Assembly (NCBI GenBank): GCA_016209705.1
Contig: JACQVR010000030.1
Span: 1-64,000, forward strand
Reading direction: 5' to 3'
DNA from: Planctomycetota bacterium
GTDB lineage: Bacteria; Planctomycetota; MHYJ01; JACPRB01
DNA length: 64,000 nucleotides
The notes beneath the pieces are model-generated. The model did no database searches. It was not told the DNA's origin and saw only the letters and a list, made by a program, of their open reading frames with translations. Made by a program: the position numbers and the translations under genes. Of the stretch, positions 25,717-34,623 are shown in pieces (position 1 is the stretch's first letter; each line of letters opens with the position of its first letter).

Positions 25717-27258
25717 ATGGATCCGATCCTCGCAGCGCTTGTTGGAGCCGCGGCCGGTCTGCTCGGAGGCGCGGGTGGTTGTTACTACTTTTTCGCCCGC
25801 GTCAACAAGACCACCTTTCGCAAGACCGAGGAACTCCTGGCGGAAGCGAAGATTCAGGCCGAGAAGATCGTCGTGGACGCCCGCGCCGACGCGGTCAAAG
25901 TGAAGGACGAGGCCGAGCGGCTCGTCCGCGAAGAGCGCCGGGAGCTCAAGGAATTCGAAAATCGGCTGCTGAAGAAAGAAGACCTGATCGACAAGCGCGT
26001 CGATTCCATCGCCGCCAAGGAGAAATGGATCGAAGGGAAATCCAAGGAGATCGAGCGCAAGGAGCGGGACCTGGGGGATCGGGATCGGGAACTGGCCCGC
26101 GTGCTGGAGGATGAAAAGAAAACGTTGCACGCCATCGCCGGCCTCTCCAAGGAGGAGGCGATCAAGCTGCTCATGGACAAGCTGGGTCCGGAGATCGAGC
26201 ACGACAAGGCGGAGCTGATCCGCAAGCGCCTGGAGGTGGCCAAGGAAGAAGCCGAGACGGAAGCGAAACGCGTCATCACGATGGCGATCCAGCGCTTCGC
26301 CGCGTCGCACACCGCCGACAGCGTCGTCACGGTCGTGGATCTGCCCAGCGAGGACATGAAGGGCCGGATCATCGGGCGCGAGGGACGCAACATCCGCGCC
26401 TTCGAGCGCGCCACCGGGGTGGACGTGGTCGTCGACGACACGCCGGGAGTGATCGTGCTGTCGGCCTTCGACGGCGTCCGACGCGAGATGGCCCGCCGGT
26501 CCATGGAGAAGCTGCTCTTGGACGGCCGGATCCATCCGACGCGGATCGAAGAGATCGTGGAGCAGAACAAGCGGGAAATGGAGCAGCACATCCAGGAGGT
26601 GGGCAAGCAGTTCCTCTACGAGATGGACATCCAGAACGTCCATCCCAAGTTGATCACGTTGCTGGGCCGGCTGAAATATCGGACGAGCTACGGGCAGAAC
26701 GTGCTCCAGCACGTGCGGGAAGTGGCCCATCTGTGCGCGGTGATGGCGGCGGAGCTGAAGCTGGATCCGAAGCTGGCGCGCCGGTGCGGCCTGTTCCACG
26801 ACATCGGCAAGGCGGTGGACCAGGAGTTCGAGGGATCGCATCCCGTCATCGGCGGCGAGCTGTTGAAGCGCTTCGACGAGGTGCGGGAGGTCATCGACGC
26901 CGCGGCCAACCATCACAACGACGCGGACGCGCGGTTCCCGTACACGATCCTCGCCGCCGCGGCGGACGCGATCAGCGCGTCGCGGCCCGGCGCCCGCAGC
27001 GAGAATCTGGAACGGTACGTGAAGCGGCTCGAGCAGCTCGAAGCGATCGCCAAGGGCATGGCGGGCGTCACCGGCGCCTACGCGATTCAAGCGGGCCGCG
27101 AGGTGCGCGTGCTGGTGGACAGCGAGAAGGTGAACGACGACCAGGCGATCGCCGTGGCGCGGGACATCGCCAAGAACATCGAACAGCAAATGACCTATCC
27201 GGGAGAGATCAAGGTGACGGTGCTTCGCGAGACGCGGGTGGTCGAGTACGCCCGGTAG
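25717..27258 (+). CDS. rny: Ribonuclease Y
   Basis: 513 aa from ATG 25717 ([14 protein letters not shown]), chosen because the N-terminal membrane anchor starts there and GGGAG lies nine bases upstream. After the anchor a long charged coiled coil runs to about 160. A KH domain ([27 protein letters not shown]) is near 205-235. The HD domain has H-x-n-[25 protein letters not shown] and [10 protein letters not shown]. It is an endoribonuclease that starts mRNA decay at the membrane. The ymdB gene follows within 20 bp, a common pairing. Confidence 0.95.
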   Translation: MDPILAALVGAAAGLLGGAGGCYYFFARVNKTTFRKTEELLAEAKIQAEKIVVDARADAVKVKDEAERLVREERRELKEFENRLLKKEDLIDKRVDSIAAKEKWIEGKSKEIERKERDLGDRDRELARVLEDEKKTLHAIAGLSKEEAIKLLMDKLGPEIEHDKAELIRKRLEVAKEEAETEAKRVITMAIQRFAASHTADSVVTVVDLPSEDMKGRIIGREGRNIRAFERATGVDVVVDDTPGVIVLSAFDGVRREMARRSMEKLLLDGRIHPTRIEEIVEQNKREMEQHIQEVGKQFLYEMDIQNVHPKLITLLGRLKYRTSYGQNVLQHVREVAHLCAVMAAELKLDPKLARRCGLFHDIGKAVDQEFEGSHPVIGGELLKRFDEVREVIDAAANHHNDADARFPYTILAAAADAISASRPGARSENLERYVKRLEQLEAIAKGMAGVTGAYAIQAGREVRVLVDSEKVNDDQAIAVARDIAKNIEQQMTYPGEIKVTVLRETRVVEYAR

Positions 27259-27275
27259 CCATCGAGAATTGCGAC

Positions 27276-28064
27276 GTGCTCATCAAAGTGCTTGGAATCG
27301 GGGACGTCGTCGGAAAACCGGGACGAACGGTCATCCGAGAACGCTTGCGTCCGTACTGCCAAGAGGAAGGCGTCCACTTCGTCGTCGCCAACGCGGAGAA
27401 CGTGTCGGGCGGCAACGGCATCACGCCCGCGGAAGCCGAGGAACTCTTCGGATCCGGCGTCCACGCGATCACGTGCGGGGACCATGTCTGGGCCAAGAAG
27501 GAAATCATTCCCTACATGGACAAGACACCCGCCATCCTGCGCCCCGCGAATTATCCCGCCGAGCAGCCCGGCCGCGGCCACGCGGTGATCGAGGCCAACG
27601 GCCTTAAGGTGGGCGTGATCCACCTCCAGGGAAACGTGTTCATGAACACGCCCGCGGCCAATCCGTTCCGGACCGCCGACGCCTGCCTCGAAGAACTGCG
27701 CCAGCACACGCCGGTTCTGGTCATCGACATGCACGGCGAGGCCACGAGCGAGAAAGTCGCCATGGGCTGGCACACGGACGGCCGCGCGAGTTTCGTCTTC
27801 GGCACGCATACCCATATCCAGACGGCCGACGAGCGCGTGCTTCCGCAGGGAACCGCGTACATCACCGATTGCGGGATGACCGGCCCCTACGAAAGCGTCA
27901 TCGGGCGGCGCGTCGATCGCGTGCTGCACAAGCTCGTGACAGGCATGCCGGCGCCGTTCGACGTGGCGACGGGGGACGTCCGCCTGTGCGGCGCGGTGGC
28001 GACCATCGACTCCGACACCGGACGCGCCGTCGCCGTGAAGCGTGTCGTCCTGTTGTTACAATAA
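27276..28064 (+). CDS. ymdB: YmdB family metallophosphoesterase (TIGR00282)
   Basis: 262 aa from GTG 27276. Metal-binding motifs of the family: IGDVVGKPGR (residues 7-16), NAENVSGGNG (Asn and Glu ligands), TCGDHVWAKKEI, VIDMHGEATSEK and FGTHTHIQTADE. The Bacillus member is a 2',3'-cyclic-nucleotide phosphodiesterase that affects biofilm and motility gene expression. It lies directly after rny. A palindrome that could stop transcription covers its stop codon. Confidence 0.9.
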   Translation: MLIKVLGIGDVVGKPGRTVIRERLRPYCQEEGVHFVVANAENVSGGNGITPAEAEELFGSGVHAITCGDHVWAKKEIIPYMDKTPAILRPANYPAEQPGRGHAVIEANGLKVGVIHLQGNVFMNTPAANPFRTADACLEELRQHTPVLVIDMHGEATSEKVAMGWHTDGRASFVFGTHTHIQTADERVLPQGTAYITDCGMTGPYESVIGRRVDRVLHKLVTGMPAPFDVATGDVRLCGAVATIDSDTGRAVAVKRVVLLLQ

Positions 28065-28085
28065 GTTTTGAAAACTTTTTGTAAC
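28055..28085 (+). terminator. Terminator-like palindrome at the end of ymdB
   Basis: GTTACAA/TTGTAAC outer arms and AGTTTT/AAAACT inner arms with a 2-bp mismatch and a GA loop. The right arm contains five T. It overlaps the ymdB stop codon and lies before xseA. Confidence 0.5.
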
Positions 28086-28132
28086 GCGGGTGGCGGTGGC
28101 GGTACCCGTGTGGAAACGCTAGACTTCCGCGC

Positions 28133-29431
28133 ATGAGCCTGCCCGCGGAGCTTCCCTTCCCGGCCGAACGGCGCGCCATCTCCGTCGGCGATCTGACGCG
28201 ACGCATCAAGAAACTCCTGGAAGACAACATCCGCTACGTGTGGGTCGCTGGCGAGATTTCCAATTTCCGGCCCGCCGCGTCGGGTCACTGCTACTTCACG
28301 CTCAAGGACGAGGAGGCTCAGATCGGCTGCGCCCTGTGGAAGCCGATCGCGGCCCGCCTGCGGTTCCGTCCCGAGGACGGCATGGACGTGCTGGCGTGGG
28401 GCCGCGTGGAAGTCTACGCGCCCCACGGCAAGTATCAGCTCATCATTGAGGACCTGGAGCCGCGCGGCGCCGGAGCGCTGGCCATCCGGTTCGAGCAGCT
28501 CAAGGCCAAGCTCGAGGCGGAGGGGCTCTTCGACGCGGGGCGCAAGCGCGCGCTGCCCCTCCTTCCGCGCGCGATCGGGATCGTGACGTCTCCCGTGGGG
28601 GCCGCCCTCCAGGACATGCTGCGGACGCTTACCTCCCGCTGCCCCACCGTCCCCATCTACTTTTATCCCGTCAAGGTCCAGGGCGAAGGCGCCGCGGAGG
28701 AGATCGCGGCGGCGATCGGGCATCTCAACCTGGCGATGCCGGATCTGGACGTGCTGATCGTCGGCCGCGGCGGCGGATCCATCGAAGACCTGTGGGCCTT
28801 CAACGAGGAAGTCGTCGCCCGCGCGATTCACGCCAGCCGAATTCCGATCGTCAGCGCGGTCGGTCACGAGACGGACTTCACCATCGCGGACTTCACCGCC
28901 GACATCCGCGCCCTGACCCCCACCGACGCGGCCATGAAAGTCGTGCCCAAGCGCGCGGAGCTGATCGAGATGCTCGACCGCTGCGGCGCCCAACTGCGCC
29001 GCGCCCTAGAATCGCGCGCGGAGTTGGCGCGTTCGATCCTGGACGGTCACCGGAACGGCCACGCGCTGCGGGAGCCGCAGGCGGTGGTGCGCCGCCTGGC
29101 CCAGCGTTTGGACGAATTGCACGAGCGGCTCAGCGTGGCGCTGGGCGGCGCCGTGGCGGCGGCGCGGGAACGCCTGGCCCATTGGTGGCGGACGGCGTCC
29201 AACGAGTTGGCGCACGCCGGACGCGCGACCCGTGAACGCGCCGAAAGTCTCCGCCGCCATCTCCAGGCCGTCAGCCCGCTGGCGGTCCTGAACCGCGGAT
29301 ACAGCATCACGCGCGCCGAGGATGGAGGCGTGATCCGTTCCACCTCGGCGGTGAAGCCGGGGCAGTTCCTCCGCACGACGCTCGCCGATGGGGAAATCCG
29401 GTCCCGCGTCGAGGAAAGAGAGAAGAAATAA
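28133..29431 (+). CDS. xseA: Exodeoxyribonuclease VII large subunit
   Basis: 432 aa. N-terminal OB fold (YVWVAGEISNFRPAASGHCYFTLKDEEAQIGCALWK), then the catalytic core with RPRAIGIVTSPVGAALQDML-type sequence, VLIVGRGGGSIEDLWAFNEE and ISAVGHETDFTIADFTADIRALTPTDAA. A coiled-coil region and a C-terminal LNRGYSITR motif follow. With XseB it forms the enzyme that degrades single-stranded DNA from both ends. It starts an xseA-xseB-ispA-dxs operon. Confidence 0.95.
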   Translation: MSLPAELPFPAERRAISVGDLTRRIKKLLEDNIRYVWVAGEISNFRPAASGHCYFTLKDEEAQIGCALWKPIAARLRFRPEDGMDVLAWGRVEVYAPHGKYQLIIEDLEPRGAGALAIRFEQLKAKLEAEGLFDAGRKRALPLLPRAIGIVTSPVGAALQDMLRTLTSRCPTVPIYFYPVKVQGEGAAEEIAAAIGHLNLAMPDLDVLIVGRGGGSIEDLWAFNEEVVARAIHASRIPIVSAVGHETDFTIADFTADIRALTPTDAAMKVVPKRAELIEMLDRCGAQLRRALESRAELARSILDGHRNGHALREPQAVVRRLAQRLDELHERLSVALGGAVAAARERLAHWWRTASNELAHAGRATRERAESLRRHLQAVSPLAVLNRGYSITRAEDGGVIRSTSAVKPGQFLRTTLADGEIRSRVEEREKK

Positions 29432-29475
29432 GACTCTACCCTCCCGCTTCGAATCCTAATAAAATGCGGAGCGAC

Positions 29476-29763
29476 ATGAACTCCGACAGGACGCCGCCCA
29501 AAAAGGCGCGCTTCGAAGATTACCTCAAGCAAGTCGAAGAGACCGTCAAGGCGCTGGAATCCGGGAAACTGGGCCTTGAGGAGTCCCTCGAACGGTTTCA
29601 GGCGGGCAAGATCGCTCTCGATGAATGCTACCGCATCCTCCAGGAAGCGGAGAAAAAGATCCAGATCCTCGTGAAGGACAAGGATGGAACGTTGAACGCG
29701 GCCGCTTACGAAGCGCCGAACGCCGAGACCCGATCCGCACGCCGGAAGGCGGAATCCTTGTGA
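29476..29763 (+). CDS. xseB: Exodeoxyribonuclease VII small subunit
   Basis: 95 aa from ATG 29476, preferred to ATG 29464 because GCGGAG is six bases before it. Core RFEDYLKQVEETVKALESGKLGLEESLERFQAGKIALDECYRILQEAEKKIQIL is the helical hairpin of the family. Several copies bind one XseA. Its stop overlaps the GTG start of ispA. Confidence 0.93.
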   Translation: MNSDRTPPKKARFEDYLKQVEETVKALESGKLGLEESLERFQAGKIALDECYRILQEAEKKIQILVKDKDGTLNAAAYEAPNAETRSARRKAESL

Positions 29764-30662
29764 GCGCGATCGCCGAGCTCAAACCGCCCGATCTGGAACC
29801 CCGCTTCGCTCGACTCCGCGCTCAGGTTGATCGCGCGCTCGATCGCCTCCTCCCCCCGGCCGGCGAAAGGCCGGCGCGCCTGCATCAGGCGATGCGCTAC
29901 AGCGTCTTCAACGGCGGAAAGCGCCTGCGTCCTATCTTGACGATGATGGCGTGCGAAGCCGTCGGGGGGACGGCCGCGGCGGCGATGCCGGCGGCCTGCG
30001 CCATCGAGCTCATCCATACCTATTCGCTGATCCACGACGACCTCCCCTCCATGGACAACGACGACTATCGGCGCGGGAAGCCTTCGTGCCATCGCCGGTT
30101 CGACGAAGCCACCGCGATCCTGGCCGGAGACGCCCTCCAAGCCGCCGCTTTCGGCGTGCTGGCCGAGGAAGTTTCCGACGCCGACCGATCCGCCGCGCTG
30201 GGTCGGGAGCTGGGTTCGGCCGCGGGAAGCCGAGGCATGGTAGGCGGGCAGGCGCTCGATCTGGGCGCCACGTCCAAGTCCAATTCGTCCGAGCTGGAGC
30301 GCATCCACCTCATGAAAACCGCCGCGATGTTCCGGGCGGCCGCGCGCATGGGTGCCGTCTGCGCGGGCGCGCCCCCGCCGTCGGTGCAACGACTGGGTCG
30401 ATACGGGCAAAGCCTCGGCCTTGCCTTCCAGATCGTCGATGATATACTCGATGTTTGCGGTACGGCTCGAGATCTCGGAAAGACCCCCGGCAAGGACTCC
30501 GCACAGGACAAGGCCACTTATCCCGCCCGGTTCGGCCTTGAAAAATCCCGCCGGAGGGCGGAGCTGCTGATCCGCCAAGTCGTGAAGGAGGCGATGTCGC
30601 TCGGCGCCCGAGGTAAACCGCTATCCGACCTGGCCGAGTTCATCATTCGAAGGACCCGCTGA
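29760..30662 (+). CDS. ispA: Farnesyl/geranylgeranyl diphosphate synthase
   Basis: 300 aa from GTG 29760, which overlaps the xseB stop (GTGA), with GGAAGG upstream. All trans-prenyltransferase motifs are present: NGGKRLRP, the first Asp-rich motif HDDLPSMDNDDYRRG (DDxxxxD), GQALDL and the second Asp-rich motif FQIVDDILD, followed by GKTPGKD. It condenses IPP with allylic diphosphates for quinone and carrier-lipid synthesis. The xseB-ispA-dxs order is common. Confidence 0.93.
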   Translation: MSAIAELKPPDLEPRFARLRAQVDRALDRLLPPAGERPARLHQAMRYSVFNGGKRLRPILTMMACEAVGGTAAAAMPAACAIELIHTYSLIHDDLPSMDNDDYRRGKPSCHRRFDEATAILAGDALQAAAFGVLAEEVSDADRSAALGRELGSAAGSRGMVGGQALDLGATSKSNSSELERIHLMKTAAMFRAAARMGAVCAGAPPPSVQRLGRYGQSLGLAFQIVDDILDVCGTARDLGKTPGKDSAQDKATYPARFGLEKSRRRAELLIRQVVKEAMSLGARGKPLSDLAEFIIRRTR

Positions 30663-30663
30663 C

Positions 30664-32613
30664 ATGACCGACTCCCCGGAACTCCCCCTGCTGCCGCGCA
30701 TCCGCGGCGCCAACGACATCCACAAGATGTCGCAGGAGGACCTGCCCCGCCTGGCGGCCGAAATCCGCCAGCTCATCATCGACGTCGTGATGAAAACCGG
30801 CGGGCATCTCGGGTCCAATCTGGGCGTGGTCGAGCTGACGTTGGCGCTGCACACCGTCTTCGACGTGACGCGCGACCTCATCGTCTGGGATGGAAGCTAT
30901 CAGACCTACACGCACAAGATCTTGACCGGCCGCAAGGAACGGTTCCCCACGCTGCGCCAGTTCGGCGGGTTGTGCGGTTTCGGCTGGAAGCCTGAGAGCG
31001 AGCTCGACCCGTTCAACTTCGGGCACGTGGGCACCGGCCTCGCCGCCGCCTTCGGAGCGGTGGTGGCGGACGCGCGGTTGGGCCGCAAGCGAAAGGTCAT
31101 CGCCTATGTAGGCGACGGATCGCTCACGTCGGGCGTGGCGTTCGAGGCGCTCAACAACATCGGGCATTCGAAGCGCGACCTTCTGGTCATCCTGAACGAC
31201 AACGGCTTCTCCATCGCGCCCACCGTGGGGGCGATCAAGAAGTACTTCACCGAACTGAGGACGCTGCCGCTTTACAACGAGGTAAAGAAGGAACTGCACC
31301 ATATCCTGGAGAAACTGCCGCTGGGCGCCACGGTCGAGTCGGTATTGGACGGCGCGCGGCGCGGGCTGAAGCAGGCGCTCTTCCCCAACATCTTCACGGC
31401 GCTCGGCTTCCAGTACTACGGTCCCATCGATGGGCACGACCTCAAGCTGCTCGTCGAGGTGATGCGCAACGTCAAGCACCTGGAAGGACCCGTGCTCCTG
31501 CACGTCGTGACCAAGAAGGGCTGCGGCCATCCGGACGCGGATCGGGATCCGTTCGGACTGCACAAACCGGTCGAACCGAAACCCGCGGTGACGGGCAAGG
31601 TGGAGCCCGGCGGGAAACCGCCGCCGGCCAAATCCAAGTCCTATACGCGCGCGTTCATCGACGCCGCGATCGAAGTGGCGGCGCGCAATCCCAAGATCGT
31701 CGGCGTCACGGCGGCGATGCCCGACGGTACCGGCATCCTGGAGTTCGGGCAGGCGTATCCCGAGCGCGCGTTCGACGTGGGCATCAGCGAGCAATGCGCC
31801 GTCGCGTTCGCGGCGGGCCTGGCGCAGGCGGGCCTGAAGCCGATCGTGGCCATCTATTCCACGTTCCTCCAGCGCGCGTACGATCAGATCTTCCAGGAAC
31901 TGTGCCTGAACAACCTGCCGGTGGTCCTGGTCCTGGATCGCGCGGGCGTCGCGGGCGAAGACGGGCCGACCCATCACGGAATGTTCGACATCGCCTACAG
32001 CCGGACGCTTCCGAATCTCACGCTGATGGCGCCGAAGGACGAAGTCGAGTTCAAGCGGATGCTTGAATTCGCGTTGACCCTCAAGGGGCCGAGCGAGATT
32101 CGAATCCCGCGGGAGAACGTTCCGGATCTGTCGCGGTTCGGGGGGGCGGACGTTCCGCTCCAGCTTGGAAAGGGCGAGCTTCTGGCCGACGGCAAGGACG
32201 GCGCCATCCTGGCGTACGGCGTGATGACGGTGCGGGCGCTCCAGGCGCGCGAGATGCTCCTGCGGGAGGGGATCCAGGTGGCGGTGGCGAACGCGCGGTT
32301 CGCGAAGCCGGTGGATGCCGATCTGGCGTCCGCGCTGGCGAAGCGGTATCCGTTCGTCATGACGCTCGAAGACCACGCCATGCTGGGCGGCTTCGGTTCG
32401 GCGGTGGTGGAAGCTCTGGCGCTGCGCAACGAAGCGGCGGGCAAGATCAAGATCCACGGCGTTCCGGACCGGTTTCTCCAGCACGCGGATCGCAAGGAGC
32501 TGATGAAGTTCCTTCACCTGGAGGCGGAGGGCATCGCCGACGTGGTGCGGATGCAGGTGTCGGGTCATCCCAAGCCCGCCCTGGACGACGCGCTGGGGAA
32601 GATCTTCTATTAG
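30664..32613 (+). CDS. dxs: 1-deoxy-D-xylulose-5-phosphate synthase
   Basis: 649 aa. Thiamine-diphosphate enzyme: GGHLGSNLGVVELTLALH near the N-terminus, cofactor motif YVGDGSLTSGVAFEALNNIG...LNDNGFSIAPTVGA, and the transketolase pyrimidine domain with DVGISEQCAVAFAAGLAQAGLKPI and AGVAGEDGPTHHGMFDIAY. First step of the MEP pathway, making DXP from pyruvate and glyceraldehyde 3-phosphate. It starts 1 bp after ispA, so the operon supplies precursors and uses them. Confidence 0.96.
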   Translation: MTDSPELPLLPRIRGANDIHKMSQEDLPRLAAEIRQLIIDVVMKTGGHLGSNLGVVELTLALHTVFDVTRDLIVWDGSYQTYTHKILTGRKERFPTLRQFGGLCGFGWKPESELDPFNFGHVGTGLAAAFGAVVADARLGRKRKVIAYVGDGSLTSGVAFEALNNIGHSKRDLLVILNDNGFSIAPTVGAIKKYFTELRTLPLYNEVKKELHHILEKLPLGATVESVLDGARRGLKQALFPNIFTALGFQYYGPIDGHDLKLLVEVMRNVKHLEGPVLLHVVTKKGCGHPDADRDPFGLHKPVEPKPAVTGKVEPGGKPPPAKSKSYTRAFIDAAIEVAARNPKIVGVTAAMPDGTGILEFGQAYPERAFDVGISEQCAVAFAAGLAQAGLKPIVAIYSTFLQRAYDQIFQELCLNNLPVVLVLDRAGVAGEDGPTHHGMFDIAYSRTLPNLTLMAPKDEVEFKRMLEFALTLKGPSEIRIPRENVPDLSRFGGADVPLQLGKGELLADGKDGAILAYGVMTVRALQAREMLLREGIQVAVANARFAKPVDADLASALAKRYPFVMTLEDHAMLGGFGSAVVEALALRNEAAGKIKIHGVPDRFLQHADRKELMKFLHLEAEGIADVVRMQVSGHPKPALDDALGKIFY

Positions 32614-32687
32614 CGAAGTCGGAAGTTCGAAGTCTGTGGTCCCAATGTTCTTGCTACAAACTTCCAAGATCGAACTACCAACTTTAC
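32614..32687. repeat. Intergenic inverted heptanucleotide blocks
   Basis: CGAAGTC, GGAAGTT, CGAAGTC, TGTGGTC (32614-32641) and, after 11 nt, GCTACAA, ACTTCCA, AGATCGA, ACTACCA, ACTTTAC (32653-32687). The second block is roughly the reverse complement of the first. It is a non-coding version of the tracts in the pseudopilin leaders. Confidence 0.7.
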
Positions 32688-32712
32688 CGGATCGCTCGGG
32701 CGGCGTTCGCGC

Positions 32713-32740
32713 TTGCGCCCCTTGCCGCGGTTCCTATAAT
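32713..32740 (+). promoter_or_regulatory. Promoter of tRNA-Leu
   Basis: TTGCGC (32713-32718), 16-bp spacer, consensus TATAAT (32735-32740). The tRNA begins 36 nt after the -10 box. Confidence 0.75.
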
Positions 32741-32775
32741 GTCTCCCTTCCCTGGATGACACCGCATCACGGGAC

Positions 32776-32862
32776 GGGCGCGTGGCGGAACTGGCAGACG
32801 CGCTAGGTTCAGGACCTAGTGGGTTCATCCCCGTGGAGGTTCGATTCCTCTCGCGCCCACCA
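32776..32862 (+). tRNA. tRNA-Leu(CAG)
   Basis: 87 nt. Acceptor GGGCGCG (32776-32782) pairs with CGCGCCC (32852-32858), then A and an encoded CCA. Anticodon stem CTAGG/CCTAG encloses TTCAGGA, giving anticodon CAG. A long variable arm (class II) and T arm GAGG-TTCGATT-CCTC are present. Its 3' end is the attachment site of the 9.5-kb element. Confidence 0.95.
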
Positions 32863-34096
32863 CTTCGAAGTTTTCCCCAACCCCATATACGTCATGGGGT
32901 TGGGTTATATTCTCGGCTCCCGCAGCGAGAGCCAACACTTCCCGTTTGTCGTCCATTTGAATGATTCGCGCCGTTTTTGCCCCTTCGAGGGCTTCTCCCA
33001 GCTTCTCCACGGCGGCCCGGAGACAGTCGGCGTTCGCCCGGCCGTAGACGTTCATGGTCATGTGCGGGTCCTTGTGCCGGGCCAAGGCTTGCGCCGTCTT
33101 CACGTCGAAGCCCAGCTCGATCCCGAGATTGACGTGGGTGGTCCGCAATGAGTGGAAGTCCGCCTTCCCGTGGAACGTCCGCTTCTCGATTCCGGCCCGC
33201 TCCATGTCGAGCGTGATTTGGTCGGCTGCGTGATTGTGCTCCCATTCGGGGAAGAGTTCGTCTTCCGCCGCGCGGCCTTCAACATGACGGGCCAGGGCCT
33301 CGGCCAAATCCGTAGGAAGAGCCGCGACCGCCTCCCTCCGGTCCTTGGCGTTCTCGGCGTGGAGAAGGACCGTCAGATTCTCAAAGTCCAGATCGCCGAC
33401 GCATAGGGACTTAATTTCACCCGCGCGGTAGCCCGTCACGAGCGCCAGCCGGTAAATCAGATTCCGGGGCTCGGGAGTAACGGCCAGGAGCTTCCCGACC
33501 TCTTCGAGCGTAAAGGCGCGCCGAAAGTTCTTGGGGGATACCGATGTATCGAATTCGCGGAGTCCCTCAAGAGGATTCGTCGAGAGAAACTTTCGTTCAG
33601 TGCACCACGCGACGAACGCATGGAGCATCCCAGCGGTATTGGAGAGCGTTTTCCCGGTCACGCCGGTCTTGGCATATTCCTGAAGCGCCGCCTCGACACC
33701 GGGCAGCGTGATATCCTTGAGCGTCCCGACCCGGAGCGCTTCCGTCCACCATGCGAGACATGCTTTCTGCTTTGCGGCGTAGTCCTTCGCCCACGGACGT
33801 CCCCCGCGCCCTCCTTGGGTATTGCCCCAGTCGAGATAGGCTTCGATGTGCTCGGCGATTGGTTTCAGGCCCTCAGTGTCGGCCGCTTGCGGGGCCTTGC
33901 GAACGCCGCGCCGGATCTCGTCGGCTTCGAGGGCGAGTTGCTGCGCCAATCGGCGGGTCTCGCCCTTGTCCGTGTAGCCCGTTCCGCCGGCGAGCTTCCC
34001 GTCCGGGCCGTGGTAGCGGAACCGCCAACGGGGATGAACCTTTCCGTCCGCGCCCCGTGTGCGGTAGAGCCAATACGCCACTTTCGCACGACTCAT
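32825..34096 (-). CDS. Tyrosine recombinase (element integrase)
   Basis: 423 aa. Core-binding domain about 75-185, catalytic domain from about 195. Catalytic residues visible: R224 (TGYRAGE), K251, H315 and R318 (FHSLRTTHV), H341 (LARHKD) and nucleophile Y351 (MNVYGRA). The last residues, VVGARGIEPPRG, are encoded by the antisense of the tRNA-Leu 3' end and the stop codon lies inside the tRNA gene. The gene is next to attL and reads toward it, the usual place for a tRNA-specific integrase. It is coupled to the RHH gene by an ATGA overlap. Confidence 0.95.
   Translation of the reverse strand: MSRAKVAYWLYRTRGADGKVHPRWRFRYHGPDGKLAGGTGYTDKGETRRLAQQLALEADEIRRGVRKAPQAADTEGLKPIAEHIEAYLDWGNTQGGRGGRPWAKDYAAKQKACLAWWTEALRVGTLKDITLPGVEAALQEYAKTGVTGKTLSNTAGMLHAFVAWCTERKFLSTNPLEGLREFDTSVSPKNFRRAFTLEEVGKLLAVTPEPRNLIYRLALVTGYRAGEIKSLCVGDLDFENLTVLLHAENAKDRREAVAALPTDLAEALARHVEGRAAEDELFPEWEHNHAADQITLDMERAGIEKRTFHGKADFHSLRTTHVNLGIELGFDVKTAQALARHKDPHMTMNVYGRANADCLRAAVEKLGEALEGAKTARIIQMDDKREVLALAAGAENITQPHDVYGVGENFEVVGARGIEPPRG
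32837..32860 (+). other. attL core in the tRNA-Leu 3' end
   Basis: A 24-bp sequence from the T arm to the acceptor end (starting AGGTTCGATTCC, ending GCGCCCAC) that recurs exactly at 42352-42375 in the same orientation. Confidence 0.92.
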
Positions 34097-34284
34097 GAGC
34101 GCCTCCCTTCATTTTCGAGGGCCTTCTCCAGAATCTCCCGCGCCAGCGCCGAAAGAGTAACCTTTCGTGCCTTCGCCGCATCCTTCAGCAGTCGAAGGAA
34201 GCTCTCGGGGACTCGCAGGACGAGCAGCGGACTTTCCGCTCGCGAGCCCACGAGCCGGTTCTGGCCTCCACGCCGCCGTTTCAT
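34093..34284 (-). CDS. Ribbon-helix-helix (CopG/Arc-type) regulator
   Basis: 63 aa. A basic N-terminus leads to LLVLRVPESFLRLLKDAAKARKVTLSALAREILEKALE, a beta strand followed by two helices, the RHH fold. Its stop overlaps the integrase start. The promoter upstream carries a palindrome across the -10 box, fitting autorepression and control of the integrase. The predicted transcript start lies within a few bases of the ATG, so the message may be leaderless. Confidence 0.75.
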   Translation of the reverse strand: MKRRRGGQNRLVGSRAESPLLVLRVPESFLRLLKDAAKARKVTLSALAREILEKALENEGRRS

Positions 34285-34288
34285 TCGG

Positions 34289-34321
34289 CGCTGTTATACA
34301 GCGAATTTCCCATCCTGTCAA
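34289..34321 (-). promoter_or_regulatory. Promoter with operator-like palindrome for RHH-integrase
   Basis: Minus-strand TTGACA (34316-34321), 17-bp spacer, TATAAC (34293-34298). The perfect palindrome CGCTGT-TAT-ACAGCG (34289-34303) covers the -10 box. Probable binding site of the RHH protein encoded just below. Confidence 0.75.
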
Positions 34322-34623
34322 GGAATATTCCGAAAAGCGCCGGGGCAGCCGTTCTCGACCCATTCGCGGATTGTCGCGGCAAGCCACGCCGGACGGCCCC
34401 GCAAGCGACGGTCGGGGGACGGGATCTCCCCCGCCGAAATCATCCGCTCAAGGGTCCGGCCGCCTATCCCGAGCATGGAGGCCACGTCCTTCTTCCACAG
34501 GAGCAGGCGCGGAAGAGCCGCCGCGTCCGCCTTGGCCGTGGCCTTCGGCTTAGGCGCAGCCGTCGCCGGCGCGCTCCCGGCCTCGAAGGGTCCGCCGCCG
34601 GCCGTCTTGTTGCCGTCGTTCAT
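34318..34623 (-). CDS. AlpA/MerR-like helix-turn-helix protein
   Basis: 101 aa. An Ala/Pro/Lys-rich N-terminus is followed by LLLWKKDVASMLGIGGRTLERMISAGEIPSPDRRLRGRPAWLAATIREWV, the winged-HTH excisionase/AlpA pattern (HTH then xGxIPxP and a wing). Such proteins control or assist excision in P4-like elements. It overlaps the upstream CxxC gene by 4 bp. Confidence 0.75.
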   Translation of the reverse strand: MNDGNKTAGGGPFEAGSAPATAAPKPKATAKADAAALPRLLLWKKDVASMLGIGGRTLERMISAGEIPSPDRRLRGRPAWLAATIREWVENGCPGAFRNIP

